From: Simmondsia chinensis
Lineage: Eukaryota; Streptophyta; Magnoliopsida; Caryophyllales; Simmondsiaceae
NCBI GenBank assembly: GCA_018398585.1
Contig: JAGTTD010000012.1
Span: 21,523,036 to 21,587,035, forward strand
DNA: 64,000 bases
Direction: 5' to 3'
Part shown: in pieces, positions 22,277 to 34,800 of the stretch
Layout of the letters: every line of letters begins with the position of its first letter
Position numbering within the stretch: the stretch's first letter is position 1
Notes under the pieces: model-generated
What the model was told of the DNA's origin: nothing
The model's database searches: none
Seen by the model: the letters and a program-made list of their open reading frames with translations, nothing else
Program-made: the position numbers and the translations under genes

Positions 22277-22801
22277 TTAACCCAGAGTTGGCAAACATTT
22301 GCGAAGAATCTCGGAACCAATTTCAAGCTCCTGCTCCGATATGATCAATGGTGGAACCAACCTAACAACATTGCCTTTCCCAGCAGTCAGAATCAGCAGC
22401 CCGTTGTCTCGACATGCATCCACAAGTGGTGCAGCAGGAACATTGAGCTCGACTCCAATGATGAGCCCCTCGCCTCGCACTTCTTTCACATGCCCATTTC
22501 CTTGGAGCTTTTGCACCAACAGCTGTTTAAAGTACTGACCTTTCTTTGAGACACTGGCCAAGAAGGCCGGATGGGAGATTTTATCAAAAACAGCAATGGC
22601 AGCATTGCAAACAAGGGGTCCACCGGCAAAGGTACTGCCATGGTCACCCGGGTTTATGGCTGCTGCGACGCGTTCAGTGACAAGTACTGCTCCAATGGGT
22701 AAACCACCAGCAAGAGGCTTTGCTAGTGTCATTATATCAGGTTCTATTTCATATGGTTCATGTGCCCAGAGGTAACCAGTTCTTCCTAAGCCACATTGAA
22801 C
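22277..22801 (-). CDS. acetylornithine aminotransferase exon 3 (PLP lysine and C-terminal domain)
   Basis: Exon 3 gives residues 291-464. The acceptor TTTCCTAG precedes GTTCAATGTGGC, which completes [24 protein letters not shown] holds the Schiff-base lysine (318). GSTFAGGPL supplies the threonine that touches the PLP phosphate of the partner subunit. The C-terminal domain includes [13 protein letters not shown] and [15 protein letters not shown], which contains the substrate-binding arginine region. The stop TAA is at 22277-22279. Downstream, 21951-22276 has no clear gene and should hold the 3' UTR; I could not place the poly(A) site. Confidence 0.95.
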   Translation of the reverse strand, partial: VQCGLGRTGYLWAHEPYEIEPDIMTLAKPLAGGLPIGAVLVTERVAAAINPGDHGSTFAGGPLVCNAAIAVFDKISHPAFLASVSKKGQYFKQLLVQKLQGNGHVKEVRGEGLIIGVELNVPAAPLVDACRDNGLLILTAGKGNVVRLVPPLIISEQELEIGSEILRKCLPTLG

Positions 22802-25800
22802 CTAGGAAACGAAAAATGAACACGAGACAGTCATATCATATACCAAGTGTAGAAAGTTGAGAATAATGCTCCACTTTGGTTGATTTCATTGCATAATTTT
22901 ACATGGGTTGACATTCAATACATCAAAAATTAATGATAGTATACCTATTTAATTTATATTTTTGCAAACAAAAGCTTAAAAGTAATTTATGTTTTCCTTA
23001 AAACCCCAACGTGGTTACTGTGACAAGTTACTTATGTTCACGGTATGACCACGAGCCATGATTTACTTCATCATAAAACTCATACTATCTTCCATGAAAA
23101 ATGACTGCTTACCTCATCAAATATAAGGAGTGACCCAGCTTCATCACAGGCAGTACGTAACAATTGCAAAAACTCCTTCGTGGCACTGTACACACCTCCT
23201 TCGCCTTGGAGGGGTTCCACAAACACAGCAGCGATTTTACCACTCCGAATCAGTTCACTTGCAGCCTGTGCATCTCCATACTCTAGAAATGTAACTCCAG
23301 GCATAAGTGGTTCAAATGGCGATCTGTAGTTCTCTTTGCTAGTCAAAGCAAGAGCACCCATTGTTCTCCCATGGAAGCAATTACTAAACGCAATAAACTC
23401 CATTGGCGGGTGTTTGTCATTGGGATGTGAAGATCTTTGTAATTTTCTAGCGAATTTGATGGCAGCTTCGTTGGCTTCGGTTCCAGAATTGGTAAAGAAT
23501 ACTTTGTCTGCAAATGAAGAAGCAACTAGACGTTTTGCTAGCTGTACCTGCAACAAGGACATGGTCATTAGTGGAAGGGGAAGGTGGTTACTCGAAGAGG
23601 TGTTTGTTGTTGCAGACTTCGAACATACTAGGTTAGACCAAAACACCTATTGTGATCCCATTTAGGTTGCATTTGGTTCAACTTTTTAACAGTTTAAAGT
23701 TGCGAAAAAATTCTAATCAATTGTAAGGCTTGTTCTAGCGAACAAAAATTCTTTTTACATATTTTTTACAGCTAAAATAGGAAAACGAAAAAAATGTTTT
23801 ATAATTAACAGAAGAATTGTAAAAATGGATTTTTTCACAACTTATTAAGAAAAATATTTACGAAGACTATGATAGTCTTAAATCTTCACTATCATCATTA
23901 ACTTTATTTCCACCACCACCCGCATCCAACTCCATGGGTTGCTACACTAGCCACCCTCTACTACTATGACTAGCCACTATTATGATTCACCCCTAACCAG
24001 CATGACTCACCTCCAACCTTTCACCATGGTCACCATGCTACCTATCACTATCTACCATCATGAGCAGTCACCACCATGTTGCACTCCCACAACCAACCAT
24101 TCTGGCCACCACCACCATGGCTTGTCACCCCATAATTTCACTCCACTACCATGGTCCACCTCCATCACCCATTACTAAGACTTGCTAATCGCTGCCTTTT
24201 TTTTTTTTTTTTTTTTTTCGTGACGAGGGATTGGGCTGCTTCAACCAACCCCGCCCTCCATGAGAACAGCTCACAAGCCCCCATAAGCAGGTAAGTCATG
24301 AGTATATCCTCAGCGAGAATTGAACTCCTGCCCCTAGGCGATGACCGCATGGGTAGGAGACACCACCAACTGAAACACCCTCATGATGGACGCTAATCGA
24401 TGCTTGACAACACCATTATTCAACCCACCACCACCACCAATTGCCACTATTAGTTGATTTATATTAAGAAGTCTTTTTTTTTTTTTTGTGTCATTCAAGG
24501 ATGAGTTCTTGCCCTAATACGTATTCAAACATGGTTCTGTAAAAGTAGGCTTTTCTTTGTTACATAACCAAACACCATATGATAAAAAGATAGAGTATCT
24601 AAATTATACAAAACTTATAGAAAAATATAAGCTGAAAACACAACAACAACAACAAACCCAGTGCCTCCAAGAGCTCCCGCATGAGCAGGGTCTTTTGGGG
24701 GGGGGGGGGGGGGATGTACGCAGCCTTCCCTCTTCAAGCGGCTACCCTGAAGAGAGGCTATTTCCGAGGGCCCCCAACCCGAGAAGCTGGACCGCAACAA
24801 TGAACAAAAGACCTGGCAGCAGGAAGCATCAAAGCATGAGTAGGGCAAAACACACAGTGAGCAAAACAACAGACTCAAAGCAAACCACATCAAGCACAAA
24901 TCAACAAATAAGATAAAGATAAGGATAGTGGTAGAGGATAGAGATAGAGATAAAGATAGAGATAGAGATAGGGATAGAGATAGAGATAGAGATAAAGATA
25001 AGTAGGCAAGTAGCAAGTATCAGCTCATGAGAGCTAGAACACAGCCTACATGCGCCAAGAGGACCTAGCACTAGTAAGCTGGACTACCCTACTCCAACCG
25101 GAGCATCTAATACCCCTATGCTAGCCCTCCATTGGACCCTATCTAAGGCCATCTCCTCCCGAAGGTTTAGGTGGGTGAGGTCTTGTCGGATCGTCTCAAG
25201 CCATCTCTGCTTTGGCCTGCCTCTGCCTCTTCTGCCTAGTGTAGTAAAGAGCTGTTCGCATCTCCTTACTGGAGCGTTGTCTGGTCTCCTTCTAACATGT
25301 CCAAACCACCTCAGACGTTGCTCCCTCAATTTATCTTCAATGGAGGCTACGCCCAATTTGCCTCTTATGATGTCGTTTCTGATCCAATCCTTCCTTGTAT
25401 GTCTGCACATCCACCTCAGCATTCGCATCTCCGCCACCTTCATCTTCTGTGTGTGTTATTGTTTCATCGCCCTGCACTCCGCCCCATACGTCATGGCTGG
25501 CCTCACAACCGTCTTATAGTATCTTCCCTTTAGCTTCAAGGGGAACTTTATGTCACAAAGTACCGCGGAAGCCATCCTCCACTTATGCCATCCCGCTTTA
25601 ATCCGATTGCTGACATCCTCGTCCACTTCGCCGTTGTGCTGTATCATGGACCCCAAGTACCTGAATCTCTCCTTATTCGATATGGCCTCAAATCCAATCT
25701 TGACTTCTTCCCGGCTAAGCGTGGTAGAGGGATCGAACTTGAGTTCCATGTGCTCGGTCTTGGCTCCGCTTAGTCGTAACCCCTCGACTCTAGAACCCCT

Positions 25801-28800
25801 CTCCACAGTTCCAGCTTCTCATTTATCTCTTCCCGCGACTCCCCCACCAGTACTATGTCATCTGCAAAAACCATGCACCAAGGTACATATCCCTGGATGT
25901 GCCTAGTGAGCTCGTCCATAACTAGAATGAATAGGTAGGAGCTCAAAGCAGACCCTTGGTGTACCCCTACTGTTATCGGGAAAGCGTTTGTCTCCCCATC
26001 CACAGTACGCACCATAGTCTATGCCTCCTCATACATGTCTCTAATGGCTCGGATGTATGGTACGGGGATGCCTTTCCTGTCCAGAACTCTCCAAAGGACC
26101 TCTCTTGGCACTCTATCATATGCCTTATCGAAATGAATGAAAACCATATGAAGGTCATTTTGCCTCTCCCTGTATTGCTCTATCGTCCGCCTTAGAATGT
26201 GGATGGCTTCTATTGTTGATCTCCCGGGCATAAATCCGAACTGGTTCTCGAACACCTCTGTCTGTTGCCTTAACCTCCACTCTATGACCCGTTCCCACAA
26301 CTTTAGAGTGTGGCACATTAGTTTGATACCCCGATAGTTGGCGCAACTCTGAATGTCGCCTTTGTTCTTATATATCGGAATCAATGTGCTCTTCCTCTAT
26401 TCCTCAGGCATCTTGTCCCCTAGAAGGATTTGGTCAAATAGTTTAGTCAACCAACTAACGCCCTTCTGTCCAAGGCATTTCCATACTTCTATGGGTATGC
26501 CATCTAGGCCAATTGCTTTACCCCTTCCCATGGATCTCAGGGCTTCCTTGACTTCCTCGGGGCTAATCTGCCTACAGTCACAGTGGTTTTGGTGCTCCTC
26601 AGATGTTTGAAGATCATCTAAGGATATCTCTGTCTCTCCTTGTTCGTTGAATAGCTCGTGGAAGTACGTTTTCCACCTAGCCTTAATTAGATGCCTGTCC
26701 ACGAGTACCTGTCCATCTTCCCCTCTTATGCATTGTACTCTATCCAAGTCCCTAGTCTTGCTTTCTCTAGCTTTGGCGATTCTATATAAGTCCCTCGCAC
26801 CGTCCTTGGTCTCCATCCTTTTGTAGAAATCCTCATAAGCTCTTGATTGTGCTTCTCTGACTGCTCGCTTCGCTTCTCTCCTGGCTTGAAGATACCACTG
26901 TCGCTTATCCTCGTCTCTGCTTTGATCCCACTCTTTGAAACAAACTCGTATCGCCTTAATCCTCACTTAGACCTCCTCCCCCCACCACCAAGACTCTCCG
27001 TTGCTTGGTACCCTTCCCTTTGACATGCTGAGAACTTCCCATGCCAGTCCTCTCATCTTTTGGGCCAGTTGGTTCCACATCTGGTTTGTATCTCCCTTGA
27101 AGTCCTCCCTGAGCTCGGCCTCCACTCTTTCCTTGTATACCTTATACTTCTCCCCCTTCAACTCCCTCCAACAGGTATACGTATGCGCGGGTTTGCAGAT
27201 TCTTTTGGCCCTCTTCTTGGCCTTTATATCCGCCCACAGCACCCTATGTTGTGTAGACAGGTCTTCTCCTAGGGTAGCCTTGCAATCCCTGCAGTCTCTC
27301 TGCAGCCTTTTCCTTAATAGTATGTAGTCAATCTGTGTTCCTGTCCCACCGCTTTGGTACGTGATGATGTGTTGATCATGCTTTCTGAAGAAGGTGTTGG
27401 CCACCGTTAGGTCGTATGTAACCGCGAAGTCTAGTAGGGCTTTGCCCTCTGCATTCCTGGTTCCGAAACCGAATCCTCCGTGGTGAGGAGCGTAACCGTC
27501 CTCCGTCGCGCCAATGTGCCCATTGAAATTCCCGCCAATCATCACTTGTTCGGTTTGGGGTATGCGTTGCATCATTGTGTCTAAGTCCTCCCAGAATGTT
27601 GCCTTCTCATGCTCAGTTAGTCCAGTTTGAGGTGCGTGGGCATTGATTACGTTCAGTACTTCTCTATCTAGGACCATCTTGATACTTACGATCCTATCAC
27701 CAGCTCTTGATACTCCGACTACTTTATCCTTGAGGCTGCTTTCCACAATGATCCCAAATCCATTCCTGCCTCTGACCTTGCCCGCATACTAGAGCTTATG
27801 CCCCAACACCTCCCTGGCTTTCGCGCCAAACCATTTAATCTCTTGCAGACAAAGGATGTTGATGTTTCTCTTCATCATCATTTGGGCCACCTCCAAACTC
27901 TTCTTCGTTAGTGTCCCGATATTTAGTGTCCCTAGTCTCAAGTTCCTTGTCCCCTTTTGCCTCGCCCTCCCCCTCCCCAAACCCTTTGAAGATGGCCTCA
28001 ATGTCTGAGTTCCATAACTGGTCGCGCTCATCAACTAGCTGTGACTAACGCAGGTAAGTGAACAACATAGACAAGGAGCGTAATATAGCATATACGCACG
28101 AGATAACAGCCACAGTCAATAAGAATACACAATTCAAAATAATGAAAGGAGAAGGAACCAAGTAAACCAAGTGAAAAATACTCAACAATGGTAAATTAAA
28201 ACACTACCACTGTAATAAAGGATAGATCAAACCTGGGGCTGGTGCGTTGTTGGTACTCTACCCGGCTAAATACTTACCTAGGCCCGCTCTTGATTGTCGG
28301 CTGTGGGCTGCTGGCTTTGAAGTGTTGGTAGTGGTGATGGTGGTGATGAGGGGCTGGTGGCGGTGGTGAGGCGGGTGAGGTGTGGTGTGATGGTGGTGAT
28401 GGGGCATGGTGGGGTGCGGTGGGCTGGGTTGGGGTGGAGTGTGGGTAGCGGTGGTTGTGGTGCCGGTGCAGGTGTCTAATCGGGGGGGGGGGGGTGGGGG
28501 GGGGGGGGGGTGATGGGTAGGTGGTTGTGGGGTGGGCGCGGTGGAGAGTGCGTGGGTGAGGCACGATGGCGGTGGTGTTCGAGATTTGCGTGGGTGAGGC
28601 GAGGTGGTGGTGGGGTTCGATGTCGGAGGTGGTGCAGATGGGGGTGGTGGGGTTCGATGGCGGGTGGTGCGAATGGATGGGAGTGGTGCGACGCGTGACC
28701 AACGTTGGGTCCTCGCTGTCTAGGTGGCGTCGCTGGAGGTGGAGGCGTCCAGGTGGGGTGGGTCGACAAGGTTGCCGACGAGGGGGTGGTGTCAGCGAGA

Positions 28801-31800
28801 AAGGGGGGGAGGGGGTGTCGGTGTCAGAAAACGTTGCACAGACCCAGAAGAGGTTAGAGAGAGAGAGAGAGAGAGAGATAAGCTGAAAAAACATAAACTA
28901 AAAATAGATAAACCAAACACGATCTTAGAACAATTATTGGACCAATGGAGTCCTTGAATGAAATATCTGGCCCAATTTAAGGTTTGATCCACACTAGTAT
29001 TTAGTAACATAAGCATGCACATTGATGTAAACTTTGATTGGATCGAACAATGTACGACATTGTTAAAAGGCCCAAATTAAGGGCTAAGGACTGTATCAAT
29101 GGCAGTTGATCCACTACAGTCTTAGACCAAATACCATAGTCCAATTAGAGGTTCCAGTTTGAATTATAGTTACAAGAAACTCCTTAACTACGAATGTTTC
29201 ATACTCAGAAACGCAATTTGACATTTCGAGCACGATTTAAACAATCATTGAATTCTTTTTATAAGAAGATACTTACAAGACGATTTGTTGGGTAATTATA
29301 TTACTCAATTATGAGAAAATTGAATCACGAATAGATGTTGGAGTTAATTTTCTTGATTTCTTGATCTTATTCATAGGGTAATCAAATTTTCTTGATGATT
29401 GCTTAGTATTGACTTTGTTTTGATATGTCATACTTTAGCAGTTCAATTGACAACACTTCATTAGTTTTTCATGTAGATCAAATATATAGCAAAATAAATG
29501 CTCTCTCCACACTCCCAACTTTAGAAACTTCTACGGCTGCCCGCTCCCCCTTCTGCTCCTCGCTTTTTCTCCCACTTCCACTTTCACTTCATGCAACTAC
29601 AGTCTGAACCAATATCTAAATGCCCCTAGTTATGGGATGTCCAAGGCCGTATTGATTGGTTAAAAGAAATAGTTGTTTTGGGGGATGAATGCCATTGGTA
29701 GCAGAAACCAAGTCAAGGCACAACAAACAAATAAGTGAATGATTTATACTCCAACAAAATTAATAAGGACATTAAAAGGATTCAGAGTAGTAACAGGTGA
29801 ATATTCTCCAGAGTTGGACTACATAGCATCCATCACTATGCCAGCTAAACCACTAAGCTAACAAGACTGGCAAACAAGAGAGGGCTACAGGTCATTCATC
29901 AAATTTCCAGCCCTCAAATATCATAACAAACAACGAAGGAAAATCAAACAGTGAAAAATGTCAGCAGCAAAGGCACCCTCACTCTTGCAGAAAATTATAT
30001 AAAGTAAATAACAATTTCGTTTTCCATAAACAGGGGGGGAAAAAAATTGCAGAATACTATATGTAATAAATGAGAATGTATAGAAATTTAGATAAAAAAA
30101 TGATGAGAATAAAATAGAACAATAGCACGAAGATGGAAGCTTAGAAAGTTAAAGCTCCGTTTGGTAAAAGTGAAAACGAAATTCAAAGAACTCATTTTCA
30201 TCAATCCCTTGTTCGGCATACTCTTTTAGGACAAAAATGATTCCCAAAATAAAGTGTTTTCCATCCATCGGGTGAAAGGAAGTCATTTCCCATGTGGCCT
30301 AAATTTTACCCCAACGCTTAATGGTATTCATCAGTCCAGACCAGGTCAATATGAATCGGATCGAATAGATGACTGCCTAAGGTCATAATGTCAAATGAAG
30401 GACTAGATCGGGTCAACTGTTGGATTGAATCATCTGTTCGGCACAATTATCGGTCCGGACCCATATTTTAACAAAAAGATGTTCATCGTTTCACATGTTT
30501 ACCGCACCAAATCAAAGATCAGTAATAGTCCCTATCAAGGACTGAGTCGAGATCAAAGAGCGAACAATCTAGTAGTCATGGAGCAAATAACAAGGTTCAA
30601 TTAATGGCTTATGGTCTAGATCGAACCAAACAACCTTACCAACAATGCTCCTCTCTGCAAAATTCACAATTTCCCAATCCAGGTTGGCAGTCACCATTTT
30701 AAGGTAGAGATGATCATTGTTTCAAACCCTGACCAAAGCGGGCTAAAGACCGAAAAAGTTTGAATGTTAGACCATACCAGTGAAAGTACAGAGGATCAAA
30801 TACGATCAAACTAGTTTGGTCCCTAGCTAACCAAATTTGCCGATCCTTAGTCAAAACCAATATTTTATCACATCTAAGATGTTTATTGCTCCAAACTAAG
30901 ACCATGTCGAAGATTGATTACTGTCTGAATGAAGGACCAAGGATATGATTGAATCCAATCCAGATATTAGGTCTGTGTAGATATTTTAACAGCCCCATCT
31001 TATCTAGGGAATTCCATTTTCTTTAAACCAAACAACAAAAAGCTATTCCAAGATTGTATTCTTCCTAAGGAAAAATGCTTTTCTCTAGAAAAATTTTTCT
31101 AAGGAAGCTTCTACCCAGCCAAACAGAACACAAAAATGTGCAAGCTTAGCTAGTCAAATCCAAGTTTTAGTTCAAACCAGTATTTTATCACTTTTAAGAT
31201 ATTCATTACACCGAACTTGGACAACATCGGAGATTGATTATATTCTAAAACAAGGACGAAGGACATTTATGAATAGTAACTAATCTGGTTTGGTCATGGA
31301 CCAAATAGTCCAGTGCAATCTGGATATTCATTCTGTATAGATATTTGAACAATTTTGATGTGATGCAATTCAAAAATTCAGCTCAAGGATATGAAGAATT
31401 GATAAGAATTGAAGGAGTAGAAGAGAAGAGAAGAGAGGATAAGAGAAGATTGTATTCAAACTTGTCATAACCCTAATAATTACATCATTTGCCTTATATA
31501 TGGCTGCAACAAACTCACTAATTACTGGAAATACAAAATAATAACTGGAATTAGCAAATAAAAACAGGAATATTCCTAAAAATATCAAGCCGAGCTGATC
31601 ACGTGCCTCGCGCATGATCTCTTGACATTTAGAGCCTGTGCCAGGCACGCGCGCCCCCCAACTACCACCCCGTGCTCCTCACGTGCCCATTCACAATTCC
31701 CGCCAGAAAAAAAAAAAATACAAAAAAAGAACCCAATAAATTGTATTGCAACAAGGCTCCCCCCTGAAATTCACCCTTGTCCTCAAGGGTGAAAGTTAGG

Positions 31801-34800
31801 AAACCTCAATTGGAGGTCGTACAAATACTCCGATGTGGCTTCTTCCTGAGGCAAACCCTTCCATTGCCCTAGAACCTTGGTAGCGGCTCGATTGTTGTGA
31901 TTAAGCATCATTCTCTCCAAAATCTTCTCTGGCGTTTTTCTTGGAAGCTCATCAAGTGAATCTGGTAAGGGAGTGAAATCATCAGGGGGTGGTCCTCTAT
32001 GCTGCTTTAGCTGCGACACATGGAAAACATTGTGAATTTGAGCTGTTGCAGGGAGAGCCAGTTTATATGCTACCTTTCCCACTGCTTCCAACACTTGAAA
32101 GGGGGGCCAAAATACTTAGGAGCCAATTTATGATTGCTTCTATGAGCCACTGTCACTTGCCTATACGGATGAAGCTTCAAATAAACCCATTCTCCAACAC
32201 TGAAACTCCTTTCTGATCTCTTTCTGTTTGCAAGCAGCTGCATTCGGTTTTGAGCTCTCTTCAAATGAAACTTCAGTAGCTGAATCATCTCCTCCCTATA
32301 CACCAAACTTCTGTCTACTGTTTCTACTTGGGTTTCCCCGGGTAGATAGGGAATATGAATGGGAGGAGGCTGATTATATACAACTTCATAAAGAGTCTTT
32401 CTGGTAGAGGTATGCCATGTAGTATTGTACCACCACTCAGCTAAGGGCAACCATTTTGACCACTGTGAAGGGTTGGAGCAACACATACATCTCAAATATG
32501 TCTCTAACCCTCAGTTAACCACCTCAGTTTGCCCATCAAATTGGGGATGATAGGCCGTGGATAAGTGTAAATCTGCACCTTGTATTGAAAATAAAGCTTG
32601 CCATAACTCACTTTGGAACACGGGGTCCCTATCACTCACTATGGCACTTGGCATTCCATGGAGTTTATACACACTATCCATGAAGGTCTGAGCAACACTC
32701 AAAGCAATATAGAGATCGGACAGTGCCATAAAGTGAGCTGCCTTGCTAAAACGATCCACTACCACAAGAATGACATCCTTACCAAAGGACTTAGGCAAAC
32801 CCTCGATGAAGTCCATTGATAGATCAGTCCATACCAGATCAGGAATAGGTAGTGGCTGCAGCAGGCCTGGAAGAGCTGAGTAGTCATTCTTACAAGTCTG
32901 ACAAATGGTACATTGCTAAACAAATTCCTTCACAGATCGGCTCATCCCCTTCCAGTAGAAGATAGATTTGAGCCTCCGAAGTGTAGCATCTATTCCTGAA
33001 TGTCCCCCAAATGATGATGTGTGAAGCCACTGCAGAATCTTGAGCTTGAGATCAGGATCATACCCAACCACCAGCCTACCCTTCCTCCTCAATTGCCCCT
33101 CTTGCCAACTATACTTAGGATGTCTAGAGGGATGTTCACTAATCTGCTGAATTATATCCTGCAGATGTGAGTCAGTTTGCCAAGACAGCCGGATCAAGGG
33201 GTACAAATTGCTGACCACGGTACTTAACAGCATACAAGTGACCTGATGACTCGAAATTCTGGATAGAGCATCCGCTACTGCATTATCTTTGCCCTTCTTG
33301 TAGGCGATCACATAACTGAGCCCCATTAATTTAGATAACCACAACTGATGAAAGTAAGTATGAATTTTCTATTCTAGGAGATGTTTCAAGCTCTTCTGAT
33401 CTGTTCTGATCACAAAAGTATTATTTAAAAGGTATTGTTGCCATTTCTGAACTGTTGTAACTAATGCCAACAATTCCTTCTCATAAGCTGATAACAGTTG
33501 ATGCTTAGGACTCAGAGATTTGCTAAGGTAAGCTAATGGACCCCCTTCTTGCACCAGGACTGCTCCTAATCTAGTGTTACAAGCATCAGTCTCAATTATA
33601 AACGGCTTAGAGTAATCTGGGAGAGCTAATACAGGAGCTGAAATCAAGGTTGTCTTCAATTGGTCAAATGCTTTCTGACTCTGCTCAGTCCATCCCCAGT
33701 TGTCCTTCCTCAAGAGCTCAGTCAGGGGCTTAGCTATCACCCCATACCCCTTGATAAATCTTCTATAATAACCTGTTAACCCCAGGAATCCTCTTAATTG
33801 TTTGATGTTAACAGGAGCTGGCCAATTCTTGACAGCTTCAATCTTCGTAGGATCAGTGGAAACTCCACCATGAGCAATGATATGCCCCAGATATTCGATC
33901 TGAGTAGCAGCAAATGAACATTTGCTCTCCTTGGCATACAATTGATGCTGCTGCAATAGTCAAAAAACATGCTGAAGATGCTCTACATGCTCCTCCAAAT
34001 TAGTGCTATAGATCAATATATCATCAAAAAACACCAGCACAAATTTCCTTAAGTAGGAAGCAAAGATCGAGTTCATCAAAGCTTGGAAGGTTGATGGAGC
34101 ACTTGTCAGCCCAAAGGGCATAACTAAGAACTCATAATGCCCCACATGAGTCTTAAAGGCTGTCTTATGCACATCCCCCTGGAACATTCTGATCTGGTGG
34201 TACCCCGAACGCAGATCTATCTTGGTGAAGCACTCAGCTCTTCCCAATTCATCGAATAGTTCCTCTACTAAAGGAACATGGAACTTATTCTTGATGGTCG
34301 CCTTGTTAAGCTCACGATAATCCACACACACATCCTCCATCCTCCTTCCTTACCAACACAACAGCAGAAGCATAAGGACCGGTACTGGATTGGATGTGGC
34401 CCTTATTGAGTAATTCTTGCACCACATTCTCAATTATGTCCTTCTGCAAGGCAGGGTATCTATAGGGCCTCTTGTTAATTGGCTCTGTTCCCTCCTTCAA
34501 ATGGATTCGATGATCAAAATCTGGTCTAATGGGAGGCAATTGCTTGGGCTCCTCAAACAAGTGCTTGTTCCTGGAGACCAATTGGCCAATGACTAGAGGA
34601 ATTTTCTGAGTTGTAGAAGGCTCCTTATGCATTCATGGAATAACTGAGAGGATTGCAATAAAAGGTGATTGAGTCATGGCCTTGGTTAAGGCCTTAACTC
34701 CCACAGCTCTGCACTTGTTAGTTACATCCCCTTTCAACACTTGTTGTCTACCATTTATAGTGAAACACATAGTCAATTCTTTGAAATTGCACTGAATATC

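Larger units (their letters stand above)
24641..28034 (-). mobile_element. RTE-type LINE retrotransposon, inactive
   Basis: On the minus strand it reads apurinic-type endonuclease, then reverse transcriptase, then a C-terminal domain, in one ancestral reading frame, followed by about 440 bp of 3' region ending in (GTT)n at about 24641-24656. One long endonuclease-RT frame and a short repeat tail define the RTE clade. Five in-frame stops (near 27790, 26968, 26398, 26020 and 25457) and one frameshift (about 25790) kill it. The 5' end is unclear; the first coding match is at 28034. The 3' module matches the fragment at 21825-21950. Confidence 0.88.

Noticed and set aside
24615..25016. Open frame with Ser-Leu repeats
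   Set aside because: It is the GATA/GATAGA microsatellite read on the opposite strand within the RTE LINE 3' region.
25118..25906. Plus-strand open frames across the LINE region
   Set aside because: They are antisense shadows of the RT and C-terminal domain on the minus strand.
28274..28894. 206-codon Pro/His/Thr-rich open frame on the minus strand
   Set aside because: It is produced by GGT/GGTGAT low-complexity DNA with long G runs; no domain, no fixed repeat, and it lies inside an intron.
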